A stretch of DNA of 57,225 nt, taken from positions 53,613 through 110,837 of the forward strand of contig NMRA01000792.1 in assembly GCA_002633005.1 (NCBI GenBank), read 5' to 3'. Of the stretch, positions 1 through 13,000 are shown in pieces. Position 1 is the stretch's first letter. Every line of letters starts with the position of its first letter. The position numbers and the translations under genes were made by a program. Under the pieces are notes generated by a model. That model worked only from the letters and a program-made list of their open reading frames with translations. It was not told the origin of the DNA and did not search any database. Origin of the DNA: Phoronis australis. Lineage: Eukaryota > Phoronida > Phoronidae.

Positions 1-899
1 AATTTACAAAAGTGGCCGAAAGTGTTAGCAAATGAAACGCGTCAAAGATCGATTCTGCATATCCCATGTTCACGCGACTTGCTTACAAGTCATCGAGAGA
101 GCTGTTCTCGGTTAGTGTTCTTTTGAACTTGTATTTGGCAACAACCAAATAACGGTCGGTTTAACAAGAGCTGCTTTGTATTTGCCAGGTATCTGATGAG
201 AAGTGTAAAAACTCAGCTCGCATTCGTAGGAAATTCCAGGTCGCATTTTGCGACTTTATACGAGCTGACAAAAATCTCAGCTCGCATTTCCAAATTTCAG
301 GTCGCAAATGCGACATGCAGCTCGTTATGTCGAGCCCTGTTAAGGGATCTATGAACTGACGTCCATTATGTATATATTATTAAACTTGTTGTAGTTGTTT
401 TCATCTTAGTTGATCTTCATTGTTATACAGTGACATAATACTCTGGAGAGAGTGTGGTCACTTGAACCAAGCAGCATGATAATCTAAGTTTTGTGGAGAA
501 AAGATCATGAATAGAGTTGTGGAAAACTGGTAACTCAAGGTATTTGCTTTAATTGCAAACTTTTTACTCATTTCCTGTGTGGTGGCGCTTCAGTCCGTAC
601 AGCTAGTTGCTTGCCTAGCTGTATATTTGAAGCTTCACTCTAGACTGGATATAAACCATCAAAGTTGTGCGGTTGTAATTGGGAAGTAATGTTCGGCTGT
701 TGATGAATATTTGAATGAGATGTATAGTGAATATTTAAACTGTGACGAAGTTGAACTAACATGTAGTTCTAGAAAAAATTTACTTATTTGGGCCTACTTG
801 TTTTCTATGGTTTAGCTAAGAAATTGTGGTTCCCATTGAGAAACGTGCTTCCTCAAGTAATGTTAGATAATTGCAAGATTTCCTGCACGTTGTGAACTT
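1..899. other. 5' flank and probable 5' UTR of INPP5E
   Basis: No coding region seen. Positions about 200-335 repeat a short motif several times (AGCTCGCATT and AGGTCGCA variants). A stop codon (864-866) lies in frame upstream of the chosen INPP5E start, so the ATG at 900 is the first in its frame. No promoter element can be named with confidence. Confidence 0.5.
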
Positions 900-1025
900 A
901 TGCCTCCGGTGTTAAATGCTAGTGATTTGTGTATGATTGACAGTCATTCCAAGATGGAAGTTGAAGAGGATTCCAGGCCACGCCCAGCACCAAGGAGACT
1001 AGCCGGTGTGACGAAACCAACTCAG
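900..1025 (+). CDS. INPP5E: INPP5E exon 1 (residues 1-42)
   Basis: Codes 42 residues including the proline/arginine stretch PRPAPRRL, like the Pro-rich start of vertebrate INPP5E. Ends in phase 0 at CAG|gtaag. Confidence 0.85.
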
Positions 1026-4000
1026 GTAAGAACAATTAGGACAGTGTAAATTATCACTTTGTGTGTAAGATCTTGTCAACACTTTAACGGAGGTGCCGAC
1101 GTAAGTGAGTAAACGCAAAAGATACAAGTTGAAAAGGTGGAATACAAGTGCAAAAGGCTTACTTGTACAGAACATCTGGGTTTTTTCGTCACATTTTACG
1201 AGAACAAATCCAAAAATACAAGACAGTCACTTGACTGTATTTTTTCGAGCAGAGATTTTTGGCTCTGTCGAGTTCTGCAAAACGTTTGTTTGTGTAGCCA
1301 GTTATTAACGCCTTGATTTTTACTCGTCAATAAAAGTGTTTTCTGAAAGTAGAAAGCCTGTAAAACTGATTTTTGACTTTTACCAATCTGGGTTTAATTG
1401 AACGTGACCATGTCCTTGTGTGTAAAATGTAAGAAAATTTACTGGTACATTGGGTGTAATAACATGGTTGAATTTCATTTGTTATAGTTGGTCAGGATGA
1501 AAAAAACAAAGGCGCTGTTTTCATAATTATCGTGTTTTGTAACTTTTCCATTTTTATGTAATTTTTTTATTTTGAAGTGTTAGTTTTGATTTCTCCTCCA
1601 GCAAAATTGAGACATTTTGAAAGCAATTCATAGCAGCATTTTGCAGAATAGCCCTTACAACACAGTATCTGAAGGTCCCATATGAATTCCATCAGCCATT
1701 TACGAGTTAGGTTTAATGCGAACTTAACATTTTCCTATTCTCTCAAATAACCTTATGAATATTAATTAGCTTTCATTAGGTAAAACGGGACATTGTAGAA
1801 GTCTTTTTAGTAGTTGTCCACAAAGACTTGGATCTTTGAATCATTGAAACTGAGGGTAAAATGAAAACAAAAAAATCCGGCAATTATTTTTGTCAGAAAT
1901 TTGTGAGATTTTAGTGTTGAGACGTAATGATCTGCTCTTGCAAGTGTTGAACAACTTGCTTGCATTCTTTGAAATCTTGTCTTGAATTTTTCATGACTGT
2001 TTTTACTGTATACTAAACCATTAAGAAGATCCATCTTTATCTTCAGGAACCTCCCATGGAAGATAGTTTAGAAGATCTGACACCAAGGTTTCGTAAGAGG
2101 AAAAAGTCGGCGCTCTCGCGACTTACACAACATATGAAAGATGCTGACCCCAGTAAGGAAGATGACTCTAGCTCGCTGAAAGAGAGCGCTAGCAAACTAG
2201 GATCGAGTGCTCTTCGCGATAGCAACATATTCGATATTGATGATCTCCTACCCGATGGAAATGTCGGGGAACAGAAACCAATTAAAACGGATAGGACTAG
2301 TGTCGTCAAATCAGTGATTAGTGAAGGATTGGAAGACATTACGGGTGGTAGTGAGGAAGTGTCGGAGAGGACATTGGACACGCCTCCTGTTGTCTTGTCT
2401 GACGCTGAGTCAGATGCTGACACACCAAGGACGAGGAAAAAGAAATCAAGTTTGTCGAAGCTTTTGGCTAAAAAGAAAGTGGGTTCTCAGGAGTCTATTA
2501 AAGACATCATGGAAGTTGAGAGGTCAAGTCTGAGCACTGAGACTCCCATTCCTGAAGTGGATGAGGTAGTCAATTATAAAAATGTGAAAGGTATGTTTTG
2601 TATGTTTGCCTACGTGTTCCAGCTTCCGTATCTGCCAAAATATTTGCGCTGCCGAGAATAAGCCAACCCCTATTTTGGAGCTCTCAATTACTAGCCCACA
2701 GGCTTATACTTGATCATAAACTGAACATTTTGTATCGAGCAGCAACAATCTGTCAGGCGTTTCCAACTCCAAATATCACTTTTCGTCTGAGATGGAACTT
2801 CTCGACACCAGTTACGAATAGGTCTCGACATGTTCCTTACTCAGCTTTGGCTGATTTCTGGGCTTGAGAAGAACTAGCTTCTAGTTTATTAAATCAGTTT
2901 TTGGCCACAGTAATTGTTGTAAATATGATCCTGATGATGTCTAAAGGAAAAGACGAAATTTTGAATTGAACATGAACTTTTGTATTTGTGCGGCTATCGT
3001 CCGGTTTTTAGACTTCTCGTTTGTCATTGCTCAATACCATGCTCAGCACCTAGGCTGACTTGCCACATATTGTTGTAAATGGTCCGGAGCAGTAACGCAG
3101 GATAAGTTCTTCTAAAATTTAGAATTCACTTCTCATTTGATTTGAAGAACAAGTCATTGTAAGTGGTCTAAGATTGCGATTATTTTTGACGAAGGCTGGG
3201 TTTAATGCACCTTTAAATGTTCATTCTGATTACAGTGGAGCCCAGTTAGTGTCCTGTCATATAATAGAATGTCCTTGTTATTGTCGTGAAATGTCAAATA
3301 GGGAACCATTTTCCTGTAATGTCATGTAGAATAACCGGCGTAATATCATGATGTGCTGTCATTTTTTCGTATATTATTAAAAACCAGAATAATTGATTCT
3401 CACATGATTATAAGCATGCATAGCTATTTTTCCATCGAACAAAATTAATTCAATATGCCTGATCCGAACTTGGCAGCTGGGGTAAATGTCAGTCGTTTCC
3501 TTTTTAACGGTCATACTCTCAGACTCTCCACGTAGCATGACGAGCTTGTAAGAGTGGTTACGATCGTCACCATGTCAGAACCTGCTTATCTCATTATGAT
3601 TCACGGCAAAACCAAGGGTTTCACATGAAGAGGGCGCCACTGTTGCCTTTCCTTTTCTGAGTTAGTATTGCACTTGTTCTCTAGTAATAGAAGCTAATTA
3701 CTGCTTCGCCATAATTTCAGAACCAGTATTGAGGTCGACTCCAGCTCGGAACAAGGTGTTTCCAATTGGCGAGCCATTGAAACCTGACACGGACATTTCA
3801 TTGTTCAATCGTCATAATCCCGGCAATAAGCTGTCTAAGGGTATTGACAATCAGCTGCTGGATGTTACTACGGGCGTCTCAAAAACGGTGACTGACAATA
3901 AGCCATCATACAATGAGGCTCGCAATATAGTAAACGACCTAACGGACGATGAAAACGTGTCACAGTTGGATCACAAGGTTAAAACGTTGACTACAGATGT

Positions 4001-7000
4001 CACCCCATCAGTTGCTGCTACGACTGTTCCCAAAGAAAAACTGCCGTTGAGCTTTTCCACGCCCCACCCTCCGTCCATGTCCAAGATGGAAAAGCAGGTA
4101 TCTTCTTTCCGTCACAAGTATAAGGAGCCAGTGTCCGATTACGAATCGGGATCCAATGAGGGCAGTAGGGCTAGCCTAGTTGGGGAAAAGCTAACCACCA
4201 TCAACACAAACAATTCTGGGAATGGGAACAAGTGCGCTTCAAAGCAGCCTAATGATGATGAGGGAAGTGATGAGGACAGCCAGTCTAGTTTAAATAACAC
4301 TCAGATGGAACTGACAAAAAACTATAAGAATATTCTAAGGTCAAGCGAACACTCACCTGGGCAGAGTGACGTTGAAAGCGACAGTGTATTGAGCAGTAAG
4401 GTGCGGTTGACTCCTGTGAAGCCATCGGGGGCTCTACCAACCATGGACAAGAACATCATGTCCGAGTCGCTCAAGACATCCTACAAACAGGACTGGGCTC
4501 GCGTGTACAATGCTCTGAAGGGTACGACACCATCACCACCAACACTGACACGGTCTGATGGTGGGGCTAGTGAACTGTTTTCCCCCGAGCCTAATACATC
4601 ACTGTTACGATCAATCAGAACATCGCAAGCCAGGAAAAGGTAGGCTGTAAACTGAGCAGTATTAGTGTTGGTAGCATCGCAATCAGTGAGTATTGGACTG
4701 GTACATGTATGCATTGTAAATGAGAAAAGTTAGTTTATCAGTTGTGGGCTCTATAAACTCCCTGAGGTGTTTCACTACATAGCCATTGTGGGGAATTTGC
4801 TGCTGAAGCGTGACTGGTTGACATTAAGCAGTTGTGTTTGTGACTTATAAATGAGATACTAAAATAATCGTGGCATTTGGTCACTCTGTACCCACAAATG
4901 ACTCAAAACCCAGTCAACGTGTGTGCAAATACTGTACTACTGTGGAACGTCCAACTGCAAACCGCATTTAAAGTTTGGCAAAGAGACCACCAATTGTTGC
5001 CTTCGGAGGGATAGTTCTAAAATCCAACTTGCTTTGCTAAAAGTTATGGCGAGAAACTCAGAATTGTACTAGATGAATGTTACTCACCGGCATAAGAAGA
5101 TAGAGACATACGGTCTCCAACCGTCTGCTTCACCAATGGTGAGTGGTTGGTGATGGCTGGGTTGAAAGTGATTGATGACGGAGAGCCAAGGGCAAAAGTG
5201 GTGCACTAGGGATGTTCTCTTACGTTGAAACGGGACGTTTTTTGTCTTAAAAACTGGGAAATCTTAGCTTGTGTTTGGAGTTCATTCCCAGATTGTTTCT
5301 TCTTCAAGTTCCTATAGCCAACTTTTCCAGGAGCCAAACATTAGCAAATCCATTTCGTCCTTGAACAAGTCTGTGCTGTTCATTCTTATCTCTCCATTAT
5401 CTTGTTGCTTGGCAACATACTGACATGTCCCAAACTATAGAGCTAATTAATTGGGTGACTTATCTTAAGCAGCCCATACATTTCAAACTTATTCATCAAT
5501 TATATTATTAGCATCAAATTATTTCCTGTTTTTGATCATGTGTGGTTGAACATGATGACTTGAAACTATTGATGTCAAGATATTGACATAATAAGTGCTT
5601 TTTGAGCTTACCATCAGAGCATTGCTACGCGTGTGGCACATCGTAAACGTGTTGCGCAAACTTCTCTCGCATTTGATTTGATTTTGCCATGACACCAATT
5701 AAGGAGGAGACACATTTTCTTCTAGAGCTGATAGACTTTTAACGTAAACTTACATCACACCTGTAACGGTGATCGAAATAAAAAAATCAGATTTATGCAC
5801 TGTTCACTCGGACGCTTTTGTGTGTCTCCTTTTCTGCGCTGTTATTTAATCCGCATAATATTAAAAATTAGCTTTTCAATTGAACCATGGCTTCCTTTCA
5901 ACATTTTGTACAGCGATTGTCGGTTTTGTGAAAGTAGGAAGCTTGCAGTTTATGATTTTTGACTCAGTACCAATTTGCCATTGATTGTGTCACTTGACTT
6001 TATCTTTTTAGTAAACTAGCAAAATGGTTTTAATTAGTACTTTTGTAGCAAAACAATGGTAGCAGTAACATGACAAGCTGAAATCTCAAAAACGTTGTTA
6101 CAGTTTTCTAAATCATCATGACAATAGTCCTATTTTTATGACGTTTCCTATAGACACGAATCATTTCAAAAACAATAACAACATTTTGGAAAGCAATGCG
6201 CGAAGTTTCATGTGAATCTTCCATTTTCGAGATATGAACGACATTTTTCCTGGCTCCTATGTAACCTTAAAAAGTCATGAGCTTATTGTAGTCATAACCA
6301 TTGTTATTCAACTAACACATTTCTGTACTTTGACTGACTGTGGCCCTAACTTGCAGTGTACTTTGACTGACTGTGGCCCTAACTTGCAGTGTACTTTGAT
6401 TGACTGTGGCCGTAACTTGCAGGAACTTCCTCGTGGGTAGCACTGGCTCCAAAACGTCTCTAATGGGCTCGGATGAGCTAAACAAGTATTTCCCCGACAG
6501 GATACTACGACTAATGGTCGGAACCTTCAATCTTGCCGAACAAAAGGTCAGTCTTTGTTCACCTTTTTCCCATGATTTAAAAAAAAAATGATTCAAGGCA
6601 GCTGGACAGTTGCTATGGTTCAGTCCGACAAAATTTTCAAGGCCATGCTATGACAATAGCGTTAATGCTACACCCAGACTAGCCTCAGCAAGGTGTTTTG
6701 CCCCAGCCAAGTAGCAAGCCAAGCTTATTCATAAGATGTGTAGGAGTTCATTGAGCTTGTAAATCTTTCTTAGAAAGTACTTAGCCTGTAATTGTTCCCA
6801 ATAGATTAGAATCGTTGCAATGGAAACACATTAAGGGTGTAGTACTGCACAGTCTGCAGGTGGTTAGGTTGAGTGGTGTGTAATTTGTAGAGGCAGATTC
6901 TAAGAGGTGCAGTGGCTCTTGTAAGCCATGTCTCTTGAGCTCTTACAATCATGGCAAATGTTTTCACATGTTGCATTTTAGAATCTGCATCGTTTAGGAG

Positions 7001-10000
7001 CCTGAATTCTAAACAGTGCAGCCTGTTATGAATTAGCTTCTTGTTCCTCTAGGGGTGTTACTACTCTGAGATTTCTGTGGTAGTGGTTCCACTTGCCTTG
7101 AAATTTTGCATTCAGCTTTAAATTGTTTTACAATATGTGTGTGTGTGACGTATGCATTGTTTTTTTAGCTGTTTGCCCTTTTTTGCAGGATATACCCCAG
7201 AACCTGGAGGACTTTTTACTGCCTGAATCCATGGAGTTCCTACCAGACATGTATGTTATTGGAGTTCAAGAGATGCTGGTTGTCAGGTGAGAAATATTTA
7301 CTAATGGTAAATATGTAGTCCACCTTCAACGGAAATCTATGAGCTTCACATTTCAGTTGGATATTTGCTACTATTGAGGCGCAAGTTATTGTATTTGAAG
7401 AATTGAGCTTGCTGTCCTCTTTCAAATTCATTCTTAGAAATAAAATTCATATCTGATATTAAATTTCTCTTTAATTTGGGTGGCTGTCTTCATTTTGTTT
7501 GATACAAATTATTTGTTTATCTTGCAATTATGAGTACATGTTTTGAGACGGCTGAGCTGAAATGAAGTTTTGGCTAATTACATTTTTTTGATGTCAAACG
7601 CAAAAATTGTGTTCATGCTGTATTGTGAAAATGGTTTTCTTATAGAATTGTCACCTTATTTTAATTATGAAATAAGACAAATTATATTTTCCTAATTTCA
7701 ACTTTGCTCTTTGTAGACATCAGTGGGAGGTGACCTTACAGGAGACACTGGGTTTGTCACATGTACTCTTTCACTCCGCCATTCATGGTTCGCTGCATAT
7801 AGCCGTGTTTCTCAAGAGAGACCTCATCTGGTTCTGTTCAGGTTTGGTAGCTTTCAGTCCTTTGAATTGTATCTTTCTTCGATTCAAAAGGCCCTTATGC
7901 CTTCAATGTCACCTCACTTTGCTCGTAAGATTTCTCTCAAGATAAATCACCATACTTGCTGACTGACCGACCGTAAGACTTGTGATAAGCTTAAGTCAGT
8001 ATTAGAGTATAGACAGAGCAGGGAGTCCCTGTTGTTCTCATTCAGTGGCCAGTTGCATCATGCCATTCATATTATTAGTTTCGTTTTTTCAGTGCCCGAG
8101 GTCTGTACTGTGACCACGCGGGTCTTCAAGATGATCAAAACCAAGGGTGCTGTGGGAATCTGCTTCACGTTGTTTGGAACCTCTTTCCTGTTTCTCGGAT
8201 CTCATTTCCGCCACGGTGGTGAGTTTAGTAATTTAAAGTCGACTTCTCCGCAAAATCAGTCTCGTAATATTCCTTGCCGCGATAGGATTCCCTTTCCGTT
8301 ATCAACAAGAACATCAAAACTAGCGCCGACTCAAAGAAAACATGTGACTTCAAAGTCTACTTGCGTAGGCCAAACTTAACATCATTGTGGATTGGAAAAT
8401 GGCACATCTGAGTTGTTGGCTTAATTAGCAACAGTTGGGATCAGATGGACATTGTATTGTTTTTAAACCTCATAGCGATTCGGTTAAGAATTCAACAATC
8501 ATGTGACAGCTGAACAGTGGCGTAATACCCGTTTAACATAGTTAGTAACAAACGACTGTAAACTTGTGGATTGGCGAATGTGTGGTGATATTGACCGATT
8601 TAACATTTCAATTCTCTTCCAGCCTCTGCTGCCCAGTCTAATGACCGTGTGGAGGACTATAAACAGACCATTCAGTCTATCAACCTTCCCAAACAGGTCG
8701 TTCAGAACCCGCATGAAGCAGTTAAAGGTACGCATGATCATTTCAGATCTACAGTATTGTGTTAGTAATAGATTGAAATATTTTGTGTTTTCTTAAGTTT
8801 AGCGATTGCCATAATCAAGGTTACTAAATACGCTTTGTTTTAGTTCTGTTGTTCACCTGTTTAATGTCAAGATGTGACTCGCAAACCCACCATGAAATAT
8901 CCATTTCTTTTGGACTAAAACCTGTCTCGGTTCTGGCTAAATCTCGTCTGGTGTTGCTTCACACGCTGTCAAGATCACAGCATGCACATTCTCAAGTAAG
9001 CAGCTAGGCCCATTAACATCACATAAAATTTTTGACAAAAGTTTTACAAATTGTTTTTTTATTGCAAAAATGTTTGACTTAACTGCCAAGTATGGTGTCT
9101 TTATGAGCACCAGGTGACGCCACTGTTTGAGTTAAACGATCTTATGCTAACCTTCAACTTGGTTTTAACCACTGTGTGGCGCCACTGGCCTTTTTGGATG
9201 TCATGGTAACTTCTCTTACGGCCACCAGATGGAGACACTGCTCATAAACTAGATCGTGTTTTGATCAGATTGTTTCATGAAAAGGACTTAAGACTCAAGT
9301 CAGGAATTTGATCTTAATATGTTCCTCACAAATATTTCTGAAAAATTATTAAATCTCACTTGAGCAAAAGCGCAGTCTTTGAAAGCGCACTCATTACTGC
9401 TAGTCACTGACAGAGATAATGTCGATCTGTAAATTATTTCTGGAGTGTGATGCACTCATAATTACTTGGTTAAATCTATTTTCAACTATTCTGAAGTGGG
9501 AGGCGCAAGACCAAATTTCTGTCACAAGTCATATATCGCTTTCGTGGCAACACACACTGGTTGACCTCTTTAGTACCACCGTCAAAGTCATGCTGTTGCC
9601 TGTATCGTTTTCTGTTCTAACCTCCAGATGACGCCACCGATAGGTTCGACTGTGTCTTCTGGTGCGGTGACTTCAACTTCCGTATCCAGCGGGACAGGGA
9701 ACAGGTATTGCGCGTGATTAAAGAAGAGGGACAGAAGGAGCACCCGCACTTTGAGGATCTGGTCAGGAGCGATGAACTGCTGCAATTTAAAGACGAGGGT
9801 ATGTCAACTGGCAATAGCCATTTATGTGGCTCCTGGACTTTGAGAACCAGTTTGATGCCAGTTATTCAGCTTCGGAAACTGGTTCTCAAAATGTTGAGTG
9901 CTGAAAGGGATTATTCCCATTTGTCTCACTTATGGCACAAGCGGAATTTGAAGTTTAGACACCGGGGATGTAGATTTGAATTTGACATACTTGACCTTTA

Positions 10001-13000
10001 GAAAAGTATTGTTTATGTTTTTTTTGCAAAAATGTGTATGGACATGCTTTATGATCGGCATTCTTTTGAAATTTGTGGAAATTTCTCCCGAGATCGCATG
10101 GCCGTAGTTGCAGACCTGTGTGCCGTACGCAAAACATGCGGATTCGTATGGAAATTTGGCTTGTAGCTTACAAGTACGCAAGACCAGGCAAAAGTATGCA
10201 AATTGGAAGCAGAATTTGTTTACTAAGTTGTTACTAATACTAGAAATAGAAGATTTTTTCAAGTTGATATCAAGAAAGTATTTTTATGTTAACTAAACGT
10301 GAGAGCAAGATAATCGATGAATTGCAAGGCTTCTTCTGTCTGTATTCATCATCAACAGCCTAAATTATAAGCAATGGCATCTGTGGTTGGTGGCCTGATT
10401 GTTCATTTCATTCAATTCGGGCTATCTCTGGAGAAATACGTACTGTTGTCAAAGTGGCAAAGCGTGAGAGGCTCCACATTCCGAGCTGGGAGAAAATAGC
10501 TTCTGAAAGAAGGGAACATCTTTTTTGCCACATCATTTTGAAGAATGACAGGTCTTATGGAAGGGACCCTCAAATGCATATTGCAAAATTGTGTAGCGTG
10601 TTGTTTTCTTGCGCACAAGGTGACCACACTGACTTCACAATAGGTCGACTAGCCGTTGACAACAGTCAAGTTTTTTGACAGGTAGTGACTGCCTGTGGCA
10701 AATACAGTGATATGTGATTATCAATTTCTAGACGCTTGCAATGAACAATTATTCCAAACTTTTACAGAATTTAAATGTCTTTGGTTTACGGAAAGAGCTT
10801 AACTTTTGAAGCAAGGAATTCTTTGCTGTGTATATGACTTATCACAATTCACAGTGTACATTAGAATTGCAGGATGCATTAACATAATTATTTCAGTTCA
10901 GTAAGGAACATTTCTATTGATTAACTCGTGGCTCTATTCACTGCTGCATAAACACCTTGAAGAATTGTGAAAAGTGGTGATCAACTCATGTGACTGAGTG
11001 TATTAAACTGTTTCAAAGATACGTAGCTAGGAAAAGTACGAGCTGAACATAGTTTCGGTACGCTAAATATGCTGAAGAGTTGGAATTTTTATTTTTGTTG
11101 GTTACGCAAAAATCTGAATACTTCGTGAAAAATCTGTAAATCTGGCATCCAAAATACCCGAATGCAGTTTTGGTGGTACCCAGGTCTAGGTGGAGTAGTG
11201 ATCGTCATTTACTTTGGAAGCTAAACGCCCACATCAGCACACTTTCTGTGTTTCCGTGTGATCATCCGGCGTGATCATCCGGCGTGATCATCCGACGTGA
11301 TCATCCGACGTGATCATCCGACGTGATCATCCGACGTGATCATCCGACGTGATCATCCGACGTGATCATCCGACGTGATCATTCGGCCGTCTGTCTCGAA
11401 TGTGTAATCCACAAAAGGCTATTAACACACAAGCCAAATCTCACGTGAACTTTACTGGAAAGTAACAAATGGACAAACTTAATTGAATCTAGATTAAAGT
11501 GTACACAACATGACTGTTGTACCTCAAAATAAATTTTATTATTATATCTTACTAGATTTCAGTGCCTTTAGTGCACAGCTCATAAAGAAACACGCAAAAA
11601 TTGAAAAAAATAATAATTATGTACAACGTCATGGGTTGAACCCAAGTCGTTCGCCACACTGTTCGAATCAGAGAGTTATGCAAAGTGTATTGAGTGAAGA
11701 GAAAGCAAAATATATTTAGCGTCGAGAAGGTTCGTAGAGGGATCAAAAGATGTGTTTCCGGAGGCTGCAGCAAGAGTAGCCATTCGGAGAACGTCTCGGT
11801 GTTCCGAAGGATACCAAAGTTGCGCAGAAGTGGCATCGCTTCGTGCGCCGAACGAGAGTGTGGGACGTCATCGTGGACCAAGCGATTCGGTCCGGGGCCA
11901 CTCTGTGTTCTGCCCACTTTGAGGACTCGCGTTTCGACTCCAGTCACAAGAGACGTTACGATGAAGGCCTGGTTCAATAAAGGACAATATTTATCATTCA
12001 GAAACATCAGCTCTTAATTCAGGATCGTCTGTTGGATGACTGGGTTGACTCGCCGAGCCCGATTCTCTCGCGGGAGGATCCAGTTCGTAAGGCTCAAAGT
12101 AGAAAAGTACGCAGTCGGAAGCACATTAAACTTATTCTCGCTTTCGTGCAACCCCATTTCCTCATCCTGGCCACCATTCCCGTACGTTTCTTCATAGTTG
12201 TTCAATTTTTGCTCATAATCGTCGTCGCTTTCAAATTCCCTGCTTTCCGCCATTGTTCAATGCTAGTCACTAATCTCTTGTGTTCAACCCAAGACGTCAC
12301 ATGGTGGGAAATGTGAAAATTGGCAAAATTAAAAGAAAAATCAAAATTTCGAGCTAATTACACAAAATAAACATGGGTTTAGCTAAATTTTACGTCATAC
12401 ATTTAGTTTGTGATCACCGGTAATTCAAAATGTGCAAAAATCCATGGTGTGTACTGTTTAAAAAAGATGATAGCCAGACTTTTGATGCTGATCCGCATTC
12501 CTGAGTTTCTTGTTGTTTAACTTAATGTTGTGTCCTCAGTTCAGCTTAAAACTCTCCTGAAAGGCTGGAGCTGTCGTTTTTAAGCAACTAAAGAAAATTT
12601 CAACAGTCATTTGTTTTTCGTTTTTCATAAGGCATACAGTAGACTTTGTTCAATTTTGCGACAAATATTTACGAAGATTGGCCTTTTCAAACTTTTTGGT
12701 GACTGCTGTAAATTTCCCGAAACTTTACTTTGTTTAGTCACTAAAATTTCACTCATCCACCATGTTGTCTTTCAAACTGAAAACTGTTTCCATAGTAACT
12801 CAACTAAATCTAAGAATTTAAGATCATTGTTGTCTGTCAAATTAAAAGCTAAGACGATACAAAAATTCTAAAATTTTTCAAAATATGTGTTACATGTAAT
12901 ACCTCTCTTAGTAATGGGCAGTAATGTTGTTCGACAGGATTTCAAGGTTGTTGTTGTGTGCCAAATACTTCACTGTCTCTTTTATGCCTTTTCAAGGATT

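Noticed and set aside
2043-2423. 126-codon - strand open frame
   Set aside because: Lies opposite INPP5E exon 2, whose phases and splice sites are well supported.
11258-11387. CRISPR-like array
   Set aside because: Units are contiguous with no spacers, in a eukaryotic intron; it is a minisatellite.
11552-12007. 151-codon - strand open frame
   Set aside because: It is the antisense of the THAP-like + strand sequence and shows no family pattern of its own.
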